Origin: Dehalococcoidia bacterium
GTDB taxonomy: Bacteria > Chloroflexota > Dehalococcoidia > Dehalococcoidales > UBA2162
DNA: 64,000 nucleotides
Direction of reading: 5' to 3'
NCBI GenBank assembly: GCA_011191975.1
Contig: DUFA01000107.1
Location: 62,001 to 126,000 of the forward strand
The notes beneath the pieces are model-generated. The model was not told the origin of the DNA, did not search any database, and saw nothing but the letters and a program-made list of their open reading frames with translations. The position numbers and the translations under genes are program-made. Of the stretch, positions 8,756-16,880 are shown piece after piece (positions within the stretch are counted from its first letter, which is position 1; every line of letters begins with the position of its first letter).

Positions 8756-9193
8756 ATGACATCAGATTACGAACGAAGAAGGGCTGCACACGCAAAAAGA
8801 CTCCAGGATGAAGAACAGGCTGAACGGCAAAAAGAGATAATCCTCGGTGAAACATCTGGCAAAGTGGAAAAAGATATCCGCAGCGGACAGGAACTGAAGG
8901 TAAAAATCCGTGATGTCAACGATCTACTCTTAACACCATCAAACGACTTGAAAAAGGGAGATATCCTGAAAATCACCATAAAAGCAGATCCCTCATTAAG
9001 CGAAGAGCATAAACTCTCATGGGGACGGGAGAAACCATCACGCTCGGATGAAGCATCCGGTACTGTAAAAGGGAAAATCAAAGTAAACCAAGATATAGAC
9101 CTCAAAATCGACCGTATAGAGTTAAAGAAAGTTCAGTCGTCCGTCGAGTTAGATAAAGGAGATTCGATACGGATCATAGTAGAGAAATCATAG
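8756..9193 (+). CDS. Highly charged soluble protein, unknown
   Basis: The 145-residue product has no hydrophobic segment. An Arg/Glu/Lys-rich N-terminal helix (about residues 1-45) is followed by a beta-rich part in which a related element recurs: SGQELKVKIRDVNDL near residue 44 and VNQDIDLKIDRIELKK near 110. Both are followed by a GD(I/S)(L/I)(K/R)I strand. This suggests two copies of a small beta unit. A strong GGGAGGAAAC site precedes the ATG. I do not recognise the family. The gene ends just before a tRNA-end scar. Confidence 0.6.
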   Translation: MTSDYERRRAAHAKRLQDEEQAERQKEIILGETSGKVEKDIRSGQELKVKIRDVNDLLLTPSNDLKKGDILKITIKADPSLSEEHKLSWGREKPSRSDEASGTVKGKIKVNQDIDLKIDRIELKKVQSSVELDKGDSIRIIVEKS

Positions 9194-9218
9194 GTTGTTG
9201 TTTCTGAACAGGTAAAAT

Positions 9219-9250
9219 GATGCTCCAAATCCACCGGTTGCTACTAATTT
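9219..9250 (+). repeat. Degenerate tRNA-Met 3'-end copy (scar 2)
   Basis: GCTCCAAATCCACCGGTTGCTACTAATTTT matches the tRNA 3' end (GGTCCGAATCCACCCGTTGCCACCATTTT) at about three quarters of positions, with the acceptor GTTGC core kept. It lies between two cargo genes, in the same orientation as the parent tRNA. Confidence 0.55.
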
Positions 9251-9277
9251 TATTGCGGTTGTGCTGGCGTTAAATTC

Positions 9278-9502
9278 ATGAAGTGGTTATTTGCTCTTTT
9301 ATGGATTCTCAGTATTATTCTGATCGGGAATTTCGTAGTATTGATGCTTTACGGAGATACTTTACAGAGCACTCACCTGTTCATTGTCCACGGTACCGTC
9401 TTTTATCCTGTTGCGTACCTGAACTTAGTTTCTGGAATCCTGCTTTTGAGTATTTTAACATGGAGAAGTATCAGGAAAATCCTAGTGAGTCGTAAAAAAT
9501 GA
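9278..9502 (+). CDS. Small two-helix membrane protein
   Basis: The 74-residue product has two hydrophobic segments (about 3-26 and 44-63) and a basic C-terminus (RKILVSRKK). There is no known domain. The overlapping 70-residue frame at 9283 lacks this membrane-protein character and I treat it as a shadow. The gene begins 28 bases after scar 2. Confidence 0.5.
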   Translation: MKWLFALLWILSIILIGNFVVLMLYGDTLQSTHLFIVHGTVFYPVAYLNLVSGILLLSILTWRSIRKILVSRKK

Positions 9503-9566
9503 AATACGTTAATCAATAGCGATATCGATACGTTGCAACCAATTTGTTTCGAGAAAGGAGAAGTAG

Positions 9567-9980
9567 ATGACAAAGGAAGAAATTTACGAATTTATCAAAG
9601 CCAATCGTACCGCATGGATGGCGACCGTTGAAGGAGATCAGCCCCGTGTCCGTGCCATGGGAATACCCAGAGCCGATGAAAATGGCATTATCATCCAGAC
9701 CTGGACCATTAAAGACATCCATCAACAGGTAGTCGCTAATCCTAAAATGGAACTCTGTTTCAACGACTTGAAGGGAGGAGTCCAGGTAAGAGTCAGCGGT
9801 ACCGCCGAGATTATTGATGATGTTGCGGCAAAAGAGAAAATGGTCGAAGAGCGTCCGTTCATGAAACCAACCGTTGAGAAACACGGGATCGATGTCGTGG
9901 CACTCTACCGACTCAAGGGAAAAGCTACCGTCTGGACAATGGCAAAGAACTTCGAGCCTAAAGAATATATAGACCTTTAA
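9567..9980 (+). CDS. Pyridoxamine 5'-phosphate oxidase-family (split-barrel flavin-binding) protein
   Basis: The 137-residue protein has the split-barrel FMN/F420-binding fold of the PNPOx-like family. TAWMATVEGDQPRVRAMG near residue 14 is the typical first strand pair, followed by NPKMELCFNDL and VRVSGTAEIIDD. Small members like this are general flavin-dependent reductases or flavin carriers, not true PdxH, so no substrate can be named. The GAAAGGAGAAG site precedes the ATG. It lies between tRNA-end scars 2 and 3. Confidence 0.85.
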   Translation: MTKEEIYEFIKANRTAWMATVEGDQPRVRAMGIPRADENGIIIQTWTIKDIHQQVVANPKMELCFNDLKGGVQVRVSGTAEIIDDVAAKEKMVEERPFMKPTVEKHGIDVVALYRLKGKATVWTMAKNFEPKEYIDL

Positions 9981-10021
9981 CTGTAATTAATAATATAAGA
10001 AACATTATAGGTTACAACCTT

Positions 10022-10054
10022 GATGGTCCGAATCCACCATTTGCCACCATTTTT
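10022..10054 (+). repeat. Well-preserved tRNA-Met 3'-end copy (scar 3)
   Basis: GATGGTCCGAATCCACC then ATTTGCCACCATTTTTG reproduces the T-arm, acceptor and CCA of the tRNA at 8040 with only about three differences, including the trailing T-run. No other tRNA domain is present, so it is not a second tRNA gene. It sits 41 bases after the PNPOx-family gene and looks like an attachment-site copy. Confidence 0.7.
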
Positions 10055-10083
10055 GTTTCTAATCTTTTCAGTTGGTGGGAGTG

Positions 10084-10542
10084 CTATTTTAAGGAGTCGT
10101 TATATGCTTGAATAAAGTCAGCAGTGGGAGGTAAAACTCCAAGTTGCTGATACATTCCTAACCAGTCACCTACCGCATTTGATAAACCTCGATACATTTT
10201 GCCATCCTTTAACTCGTATACACTTGATCCATTCATGGAAAATTCTATACCTGTCGGTTGTATACCGTTAAACTCTCCATCATGCGTGCCACTTACTTTT
10301 TGGAATATGGCAATCTTATCTCCCTCTGCTATCATTTCCAACGTTTCGTAAGTAAGGTTGGAAGAGTATGAATGCAATTGTTTAACGACTTGCTTATGTG
10401 CATCTACTCCCTTTAAACCACCAAGTGCAGCACCGGTGTAGTCTTCATGCAGTATTTCATCAGCTTTAGAATAGTCCTGTTTATTCATCAACTCTTCAAA
10501 ATATCGTTTTATTGTCTTCTTATTCTCTTCAATATTTGCCAT
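10084..10542 (-). CDS. SnoaL-like (NTF2-fold) polyketide-cyclase/ester-cyclase family protein
   Basis: The 152-residue protein begins IEENKKTIKRYFEELMNKQDYSKADEIL and shows the family's AEGDKIAIFQKVSGTHDGEFNGIQPTG strand pair and the Met-rich WLGMYQQLGVLPP ending. These are the usual features of SnoaL/ester-cyclase NTF2-fold proteins. Reaction specificity cannot be read from sequence. It is the second gene after an alpha/beta-hydrolase (13-base gap). Four homologues lie at 57842, 59278, 59754 and 62002. Confidence 0.85.
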   Translation of the reverse strand: MANIEENKKTIKRYFEELMNKQDYSKADEILHEDYTGAALGGLKGVDAHKQVVKQLHSYSSNLTYETLEMIAEGDKIAIFQKVSGTHDGEFNGIQPTGIEFSMNGSSVYELKDGKMYRGLSNAVGDWLGMYQQLGVLPPTADFIQAYNDSLK

Positions 10543-10555
10543 TGTTTATGCTCCT

Positions 10556-11365
10556 TTACTTCTGACTGTGACGTTTAAGAAAGTCCAAAATTACTCTATT
10601 GGTTTCATCAAAAGCTTCAATCCAGAAACCATGCCCCATGTTATCAAAGATAACTAGCTCAGCATTCGGTATCCTTGAGGCCATTATTTTCGCATTTTCT
10701 ACAGGTGTAAGACGGTCAATATCTCCGTGAATTACTAGAGTTGGGGTAATTACTTCTGGTAATCTATCGTAAGTATCATGGTTCTCGATTGCTTGACGTT
10801 GTCTTAAGAAACCATGGGGTGGTGTTGGGTATTCCATTAAGCTAGCGATAAATTCGTTTATAATACCTGGATTTTCATTTATAAACTTATCACTCATTGT
10901 TAGCCTTAACAGAGCTTTCCACATTTCTTTTTCATTGGTATTACTTTCGGTATCTGCCTCCTCATTCATATCTTCATCATTCTGTTGAATTGCATGTGGT
11001 CCTCCAAAACTAGTACACGCTAAAATTAGACTAAGAGTTCTTGTCGGGTAACGTAAACCGAAGTGCTGGGCTACAATCCCTCCCATCGAAATCCCGTATA
11101 TATGGGCAGCCTGAATACCTACACAATCAAGTAATCCCTCAATATCATCTGCCATCATCTCCATAGTGTAAGGAATATCAGGCTTGTCACTCCTACCAGT
11201 CCCTCTTGTATCTAGAAAAACCGCTTTATATTCGTTCGTGAAAATTGGTATGTACCGCAATAATGAGGTTGAGCTAGTACCGAGACCATTAATGAGTATA
11301 ATAGGTTCTCCTTCACCGTGTATCTCGTAATACAGAGTGATATCGTTGACTTTCGCATATGGCAT
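10556..11365 (-). CDS. Alpha/beta-hydrolase (paralogue 1)
   Basis: This 269-residue hydrolase has the oxyanion-hole region INGLGTSST, the nucleophile elbow GISMGG (Ser), the acid in VIHGDIDRLTP and the histidine in NMGHGFW. I start it at MPYAKVNDITLYYEIHGEGEP because a GAGGGAGA site precedes that ATG and three paralogues start identically; the track's 17-residue extension is not supported. Substrate unknown. It is followed by the SnoaL-like gene, an operon pair. About 190 bp upstream is homologous to the region upstream of paralogue 2. Confidence 0.88.
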   Translation of the reverse strand: MPYAKVNDITLYYEIHGEGEPIILINGLGTSSTSLLRYIPIFTNEYKAVFLDTRGTGRSDKPDIPYTMEMMADDIEGLLDCVGIQAAHIYGISMGGIVAQHFGLRYPTRTLSLILACTSFGGPHAIQQNDEDMNEEADTESNTNEKEMWKALLRLTMSDKFINENPGIINEFIASLMEYPTPPHGFLRQRQAIENHDTYDRLPEVITPTLVIHGDIDRLTPVENAKIMASRIPNAELVIFDNMGHGFWIEAFDETNRVILDFLKRHSQK

Positions 11366-11621
11366 ATCGCATTCTCCCTCAAAATAATATCGGGCACTAC
11401 GCTTTCCACCACACATTGAGGTATTCGTAGTACCCTTCTAATATATATGAATAATTTGTTAAGTTTGTTTGCGTGATTGTTGAGTTTATTACAGTGCTGA
11501 ATAAGAAGTCAATAAGAGAATCAAGTGTAGTTCGAGACTGAACTCTGTACTACATTCCTGTTAACCTTGTATATATCCTCTGTTATCGTCTCGCAGCTCG
11601 AATAAAAGGAGGTTAGGTTCA
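11366..11621. repeat. Recombinase-leader repeat, copy A (divergent region)
   Basis: Between the minus-strand hydrolase and a recombinase remnant lies sequence shared with 13536-13728 and 12486-12574. Shared blocks are GGGCACTAC, AATATGAATAA-TTGTTA, AATAAGAAGTCAAT, TTCGAG-CTGAACTCTGT, GTTAACC and a final AGGAGGTTAGGTTCA ribosome-binding site. With the remnant that follows, this fills the gap before the next gene. It appears to be the left end and leader of a mobile element. Confidence 0.6.
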
Positions 11622-11711
11622 ATGTCTAGAATGACTGTAAAACAGGCTATCGATGAATTACCCCCTTCACTATGTCAGGGGACAAGAAAAATCAGAAAAA
11701 TCAGGTGTTGA
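11622..11711 (+). pseudogene. Tyrosine-recombinase remnant A (first ~13 codons)
   Basis: ATG at 11622 follows a strong AGGAGG site and encodes MSRMTVKQAIDEL, matching remnant B (MSNMTVKQAIDGF) almost exactly. It then diverges and stops after 29 codons at TGA 11709. The leader upstream is also shared. Only the very start of the core-binding domain survives, so the gene was truncated, probably by insertion or deletion. Confidence 0.65.
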
Positions 11712-11766
11712 CACCGTTTCGAGCATCATATAGCATAGAGCATATTTCTGACATATGGAGGGGGAA

Positions 11767-12324
11767 ATGGCGGATCATTATAAAATCAGGATCAAGTTAT
11801 TAAGGAATGACAGACCTTGTAATCAGGGACTTAAACCGGGTACCGAATGGCTGTACGATAATGCGGCTCCGCAGGGATTATGCAGCTTTGCATTCAGCTC
11901 TCTACGTCCGTTTATCGAGGTTCTCAAAAATGGCGGCAGTTTCCCATGGGAAAAAGATCCTAACGTCGTCACCCAGTGCTGTCCCGATCACCTGGTAAAC
12001 AACGTTTTCGAAGTGAGACGTGAACCTGAGACCGATAAAAAAGCTGATGCGTATAATGTCACTTTCAGGCTGACCGGCAAGGAGTGCGATGGAGTCTGCG
12101 GTTTCGGCCACAAGGAAGGAGATACTTGGGAAATTAATAGCCCCAGGGAAATGGTTCTCGAGAATATCTGTCCTTCAGCGTTCAAGAGTATCAATGACGC
12201 AGTTATGGTGATGAGGTATGGCGGACAATATCCCTGGCAATCCGATCCTGAAACCTATACCGTAACCTGCCCTGATCCGAACGTGAGGAACAGGTTTGAA
12301 CTCAAGCGTACACCGAGAGAATAA
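11767..12324 (+). CDS. Tandem TIGR04076-domain protein
   Basis: The 185-residue protein is two copies of a roughly 85-residue TIGR04076-type domain. Each copy has a Cys/Gly segment (CNQGLKPGTEW; CDGVCGFGHKEGDTW), then a leucine/cysteine block with a Phe-rich helix (LCSFAFSSLRPFI; ICPSAFKSINDAV), then GGxxPW, then a CPD motif (CCPDHLVNN; CPDPNVRN). The first copy has lost part of the GHKxGD motif. I start at the ATG at 11767 because GGAGGGGG precedes it. Members are usually single-domain and of unknown function. The gene is the only intact one between the two recombinase remnants. Confidence 0.8.
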   Translation: MADHYKIRIKLLRNDRPCNQGLKPGTEWLYDNAAPQGLCSFAFSSLRPFIEVLKNGGSFPWEKDPNVVTQCCPDHLVNNVFEVRREPETDKKADAYNVTFRLTGKECDGVCGFGHKEGDTWEINSPREMVLENICPSAFKSINDAVMVMRYGGQYPWQSDPETYTVTCPDPNVRNRFELKRTPRE

Positions 12325-12485
12325 CGATGGAATACCAATGTGAAGATTATCAGATAGACACTCAATGACAAGTATCACTACGCCAGGTACTCTTAATCTC
12401 TTTTTCCTTTGTCTATTAATCGTCACTTCAACATCAAACATGGTTTTATCGTATCATCGGTTGTGAATATAGTAATAAAAGTTTT

Positions 12486-12574
12486 GATCCTGAACTCTGT
12501 AACATATTCTGGTTAACCTCTGTTGTATTCTCAGTTACTCTCACCTATCTCAGAATAAGAGGAGGTCAGGTTCA
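12486..12574 (+). repeat. Recombinase-leader repeat, copy B
   Basis: TCCTGAACTCTGTAACATATTC... through the AGAGGAGGTCAGGTTCA ribosome-binding site parallels copy A (11534-11621) along its whole length and ends at the ATG of recombinase remnant B. Confidence 0.65.
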
Positions 12575-12743
12575 ATGTCTAATATGACTGTAAAACAGGC
12601 TATCGATGGTTTTTTACTCAACTGCAAGGTAGAAGGTAAATCACACGGAACCATAGACTGTTACCAGGATAAACTGAAAGGCTTCTACTGGTGTGTATCT
12701 ATCCAGGAAGTACCGGATTATATTATAAAAGCAGACCAAGTTA
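12575..12743 (+). pseudogene. Tyrosine-recombinase remnant B (core-binding domain only)
   Basis: The frame encodes a typical SAM-like N-terminal core-binding domain of a tyrosine recombinase: MTVKQAIDGFLLNCKVEGKS, then TIDCYQDKLKGFYW. It breaks off after about 55 codons where the 3' end of the convergent hydrolase gene begins. The catalytic domain (R...HxxR...Y) is missing, so it cannot be active. The abrupt join suggests that arrival of the hydrolase module, or a deletion, cut the integrase gene. Confidence 0.75.
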
Positions 12744-13535
12744 TTAGCGGTGTCTTTTAAAAAAGGATAATACTATTCTCTGGTATTCTTCAGGTTGGGT
12801 TAACCAGACACTGTGTCCACACCTGGGGATGACTGCCAATTCTCCTTCGGGCAATGAGTGGTACATCAAGACTGCCTGCTCCACGTCGAACAGATAGCTT
12901 CTATCAGGATAAAGTACCAGGGCGGGACATTGAATATTCTTAAGGGTGTCCCTTAAGTCAAATGGCTTAGGACCGGCGGAGTAGGCACCTCCTCCCTCTA
13001 CGAAAAGCGTGAACAACTCCGGAGCATACGCTTCTCCTTGCCAACGGATTAAAGTGTCCCGGTATTCCTTCGAGGTGTTTTGAAAAGAAGGGATTCCCTT
13101 TCTATCCGATGCTTGTGGTGGTCTGGATGGCCGGAATGTCCCGGCGTTGCTGCAACACATTGTACTTGATACAGCTACTGCCTTTACAATATCAGGATTT
13201 TGAGCCGCGAAATGAAAAACTATGACTCCACCTTCACATTGACCTAAAATGTACACCTTGCTTTCGATATCCAGGTATTCTAACAAGGCGGACAATTCTC
13301 TGACACTATTCGCGGTATATTGTTCACTTTTATAGTAGTTCCGAAAATCCGTTTTATCAGACCTCCCAAAACCTATCCGATCGTATAAAATGACTTTATA
13401 CCTGTCAGCAAATCCGGGAAGCAGGTGTTCCCACATTTTAGTAGAGCCGGTACCATGATGAACTAATACCAGAGGTTCACCCTGACCGTGAATTTCATAA
13501 TAGATATTAATATCACCATTCTTAGCATATGGCAT
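12744..13535 (-). CDS. Alpha/beta-hydrolase (paralogue 2) with cysteine nucleophile
   Basis: The 263-residue hydrolase starts MPYAKNGDINIYYEIHGQGEP like its three paralogues. The nucleophile elbow reads LGQCEGG, so cysteine replaces the usual serine, as in dienelactone hydrolases. The histidine is in RCGHSVWL; the acid loop reads LYPDRSYLF instead of the usual G-D/E-x-D. Its activity may therefore differ from the other copies. The 3' end abuts recombinase remnant B, and about 190 bp of its upstream region resembles that of paralogue 1. Confidence 0.85.
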   Translation of the reverse strand: MPYAKNGDINIYYEIHGQGEPLVLVHHGTGSTKMWEHLLPGFADRYKVILYDRIGFGRSDKTDFRNYYKSEQYTANSVRELSALLEYLDIESKVYILGQCEGGVIVFHFAAQNPDIVKAVAVSSTMCCSNAGTFRPSRPPQASDRKGIPSFQNTSKEYRDTLIRWQGEAYAPELFTLFVEGGGAYSAGPKPFDLRDTLKNIQCPALVLYPDRSYLFDVEQAVLMYHSLPEGELAVIPRCGHSVWLTQPEEYQRIVLSFFKRHR

Positions 13536-13841
13536 ATCATACTCCTCTAACTAGTATTAAGGGCACTACAAACTACTGCACATACAGTTTTTCGTAGCCC
13601 CCTATTTACCAATATGAATAAGTTGTTGTTAAGGATATACAGTGGTTACTGAGTATAGGTTAATGTGAAATAAGAAGTCAATCCAAGAAGCAGACGTAAT
13701 TCGAGCCTGAACTCTGTGTCATTTTGCGGTTTATCTCGCCAGTTTTTTTAGTTTTACCCTTGATACAATATCAGATTTTCATATATGATTGTGCTACTCT
13801 GACATCACTGTGTATCGGTGGACAAAGGTAGGTGAAGGCGT
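13536..13841. repeat. Recombinase-leader repeat, copy C (partial), then lipoprotein promoter region
   Basis: Bases 13536-13728 match the region upstream of paralogue 1 (GGGCACTAC, TTCGTAG-CCC, AATATGAATAAGTTGTT, AATAAGAAGTCAAT, TTCGAGCCTGAACTCTGT) and then diverge before any recombinase start. The remainder to 13841 holds AT-rich sequence and the GGTGAAGG site of the lipoprotein gene. No gene is visible. Confidence 0.55.
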
Positions 13842-16061
13842 ATGCAGATGAGACGTTTGATGATAATAGTAAGCATAATTACTATTATACCGTTGATAAT
13901 CACAACAGGATGTAAAAAAACGCCTGAGGATACCTCTGAGGAAGTACTTACCTGTCCTCGTGAATGCATATGTTTGACAGAGAAAGAAGCAACGAGTCAG
14001 GACCTTGATTTGTGTGAAGGAGAAAAGACACTATGTGGGCATGATGCCCAAGACAATCCTAAATACTGCTACATAAAACCGGTCGATGATCCTTCCCAGC
14101 CACCCGGAGGACAGGAACCCAAACCCGGAGAAGAACCGTCTCAGCCAGCACAAGCTGAGGATAGTTTAATTGATATATTTAAAAGTATTGATCCCTCCAA
14201 ACCCGAATCACTGGCAGGGTTACTCGCAGCATCCCAGGAATTGGATGATGCGGTCGAAGACGGCGACATTTCAGAAGATGAAGCAGAAGAAGCCGGGAAT
14301 GAGCTTAAAAAGAAATTTAGCGACTGGGTAAGAGCCAGAATCGATGAAATAGATCCATCAGAAGAAGGAGCGTTAAAAGAACTCTTCGACCTGCAGGCAG
14401 TACAGGCCACAGAAGAATATGACAAACACACTGATCCGGCTACGAAAAAATATAAAGAAGAACAGATGACTGAAAAATTAAGCGACTGGGTCAGAAACCG
14501 GATGGACGAGATCGATCCCTCCAAAGCCGACAACCTGAAGTTCTTTTTCTGGATGCAGGCTATCCAGGCTACAGAGAAATATGAACAGCATTGTGATGCC
14601 GAAACACAGGAATACAAGCATGAGCAAATGGGAGAGAAGTTCAACGAGTGGGTAAGAAATCGGATGGATGAGATCGATCCTGATAATGCCGACGACCTGA
14701 AATATTTTTTCTGGATGCAGACCATTCAAGGGACCGAAAAATACGAGGAATACACCACTTCCGATACTCATAATTATAAAGAAGAGATGATGGGAGAAAA
14801 ATTGAACGAGTGGGTCAGGAACCGGGTGGACGAGTTAGATCCGAATGATCCGGATTTCATGGACAACCTTGAGAAATTACGCCTTATCCAGTACACGGAA
14901 AAGTATGAGAAATTCGTTACCGAAGAGACTCACGCTTATAAGACCTACCACGTCAAACAGAAACTGGGAGATTATATAACGAATCTGGTAAACGCATTAT
15001 TGCCGGGCACTCCAGACTTCATGAAAAAACTCAGTGATCTGACTGATCTGCAGCAGGCAGACACGTATAAGACATACTGCCCACCGGCGGTAAAGGAATT
15101 TAAGAGTAAAACTGTATCAACAAAACTGACAGGGGAACCTGGAGACGGATTCCGGGTAGCAGGATCATATCCGGAGTCCGGTCGGAGTGAGGTAACGGTA
15201 GACCAGCTAATTATCATAGCGTTCAACCAACCTGTGGATCCGACTCTGGTAAGTGAGAATATTTCTTTGCTTCCTCACGTTGAAACAAGTATTACCTTGA
15301 TAGATGAAAATCTTTTAGTATTACGCCCGTTGGAATTACTGGAACCGGACACTACTTATACACTCGTTGTCGGACCTCCGGCAGTATCGGCTTCCGGTCT
15401 GATACTCGAAGATATCTACGAGATACAGTTCGATACGAGTGATTCGACCGATATACCTAAAGTAATTAATACCTTGCCGGCTAACGGTCAGATAGATGCA
15501 TCTTCAGGACAATCGATCGAGATACAGTTCGACCAGCCAATGATACCCTCTGCAGTTGAAAATGCCTTAACGATCTCACCAGCCTTTGATCATGTTATAG
15601 CATGGTCGGGAAATGAATCCGTTATGCTGATCCGCCCCCTGGGACCCCTCGACGCCAATACATACTATTCGATCGGTATCGATTCCTCAGCGGTTGCCGC
15701 TAACGGCGCTCATCTCGCAAGAGATTATGGACTAAAGTATGCCACCGGTATTATGTCGGCTCCGTCGGTATGGGGTTCATTGCCGTTCGACGGCCAGGAA
15801 GGTGTTCCGTCCAACCACCCGATCCAGATAGTATTCGATCACCCCATGGACACAGCTTCAGTGGAAAATGCTCTCTACATATTCCCGGATGTCGAATATA
15901 CGACCGAATGGCTGGAAAATAACTTCGTCCTTAGAATTAAGTTTGTTGATGGATTAACTCCCGGTATACGATACTCGATTCAGGTTTACCGTTCCGCCAG
16001 GTCGGCTTACGGCATCGCGATGGGAGATACATCCAAGATTACATTTACTGGCCTGGAATGA
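13842..16061 (+). CDS. Lipoprotein with helical WVRNRMDEIDP repeats and three Big_5-like Ig domains
   Basis: The 739-residue protein has a signal peptide ending in lipobox ITTGC (Cys24), so it is anchored on the outer face of the membrane. A cysteine-rich stretch (about 30-75) and a Pro-rich linker follow. About six helical repeats of roughly 52 residues occupy 107-440; the best copies carry EKxxxWVRNRMDEIDP, FFFWMQ-IQ-TEKYE and xxY. Three C-terminal domains (about 443-540, 541-638, 639-739) resemble bacterial Ig-like Big_5/SbsA-type domains, each with the (S/T)-P-A/E-x-G, F-x-(Q/H)-P-M and YxIxV motifs. A surface or cell-envelope role is likely; no enzyme motif is present. Confidence 0.82.
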   Translation: MQMRRLMIIVSIITIIPLIITTGCKKTPEDTSEEVLTCPRECICLTEKEATSQDLDLCEGEKTLCGHDAQDNPKYCYIKPVDDPSQPPGGQEPKPGEEPSQPAQAEDSLIDIFKSIDPSKPESLAGLLAASQELDDAVEDGDISEDEAEEAGNELKKKFSDWVRARIDEIDPSEEGALKELFDLQAVQATEEYDKHTDPATKKYKEEQMTEKLSDWVRNRMDEIDPSKADNLKFFFWMQAIQATEKYEQHCDAETQEYKHEQMGEKFNEWVRNRMDEIDPDNADDLKYFFWMQTIQGTEKYEEYTTSDTHNYKEEMMGEKLNEWVRNRVDELDPNDPDFMDNLEKLRLIQYTEKYEKFVTEETHAYKTYHVKQKLGDYITNLVNALLPGTPDFMKKLSDLTDLQQADTYKTYCPPAVKEFKSKTVSTKLTGEPGDGFRVAGSYPESGRSEVTVDQLIIIAFNQPVDPTLVSENISLLPHVETSITLIDENLLVLRPLELLEPDTTYTLVVGPPAVSASGLILEDIYEIQFDTSDSTDIPKVINTLPANGQIDASSGQSIEIQFDQPMIPSAVENALTISPAFDHVIAWSGNESVMLIRPLGPLDANTYYSIGIDSSAVAANGAHLARDYGLKYATGIMSAPSVWGSLPFDGQEGVPSNHPIQIVFDHPMDTASVENALYIFPDVEYTTEWLENNFVLRIKFVDGLTPGIRYSIQVYRSARSAYGIAMGDTSKITFTGLE

Positions 16062-16102
16062 ACCTGTCTTAAGCTGAAAGAAAGTAAAATAGTAATAATA
16101 TA

Positions 16103-16130
16103 GGTGGTCCGAATCCACCCCACTATTTTT
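16103..16130 (+). repeat. tRNA-Met T-arm/3'-end copy (scar 4)
   Basis: GGTGGTCCGAATCCACCC is identical to the tRNA T-arm at 8086-8103, but the acceptor part is replaced by CACTATTTTT. It follows the lipoprotein gene by about 40 bases. The 282-base gap 16062-16343 holds this scar and otherwise no recognisable feature. Confidence 0.65.
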
Positions 16131-16343
16131 ATTGTTCCACTGTTACCAAGAATTCTTTAATATGCGGGATTACTAGTCTGCCCAACACACCAATTGATAA
16201 ACCTATTATTTCAAATCTTCCTGTACCTAATATATATTTCGTCATCTCCTTTTACCAAACGAGTGAGTCAATTGTTGACAACAGTGAACATGTGGACTAG
16301 ATTATGTGGTAAAACTGACAAGTGATAACAGTAATGTGATATA

Positions 16344-16646
16344 GTGAAGAACCGGTTTGAAGAACATACCAACAAACCTTTTATCGCAGCATTATATATA
16401 CTGGCTGGTCTTAACCTGATTGGGGGATTTATCGGTTATTTCTTCACCTCTTACGTGCTGTTGAATATCGCAGTAATAATGCTGATTGCTTTCATCATCA
16501 ACGTATCGATACTGGTTTCACTATCATGGTCGATGTACAGAGAAAGAGACATCCCGTTAAAACATCTGTCATGGCTAATACTGCCATCTGGTATATTTAC
16601 ACTCCTTGCCTTTCTGGGCTACGCGATTTTCGATTCTCTTAACTGA
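16344..16646 (+). CDS. Small membrane protein (GTG start)
   Basis: The 100-residue product has three hydrophobic segments (about 12-32, 35-60 and 75-95) with a polar MYRERDIPLKH loop. The start is GTG at 16344 with no strong ribosome-binding site. Family unknown. A weak tRNA-end-like sequence follows at 16689, repeating the gene-then-scar arrangement. Confidence 0.5.
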   Translation: MKNRFEEHTNKPFIAALYILAGLNLIGGFIGYFFTSYVLLNIAVIMLIAFIINVSILVSLSWSMYRERDIPLKHLSWLILPSGIFTLLAFLGYAIFDSLN

Positions 16647-16688
16647 TCTGATATGATTAACCGAAGCAGACAACGATCACAAGACAAC

Positions 16689-16716
16689 AGTCCGAATACA
16701 CCCGAAGTAACATTTT
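16689..16716 (+). repeat. Weak tRNA-Met 3'-end copy (scar 5)
   Basis: AGTCCGAATACACCCGAAGTAACATTTT keeps the T-loop/T-stem TCCGAATxCACCCG and the trailing ACATTTT of the tRNA 3' end, but the acceptor is degraded. I list it because it falls in the same post-gene position as scars 1-4. On its own it would be inconclusive. Confidence 0.35.
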
Positions 16717-16880
16717 CTACCTTACGATTAAGAAGTACTTGGCATTCACCACAGGTAATGAGGCTATTATGATACCCTCGTATCATATTCGTTAGCTGTA
16801 CGTATATTGTTACCATCCTTAGAATGGATTATTCTTAATAGTAAGTACGTAATCACGTGAACTTTTTATGGAGTTTGTCA

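Noticed and set aside
14141-15226. Minus-strand ORFs opposite the lipoprotein gene
   Set aside because: They are shadows of the repetitive acidic helical region, Ser/Phe-rich as expected of antisense frames, and have no ribosome sites.
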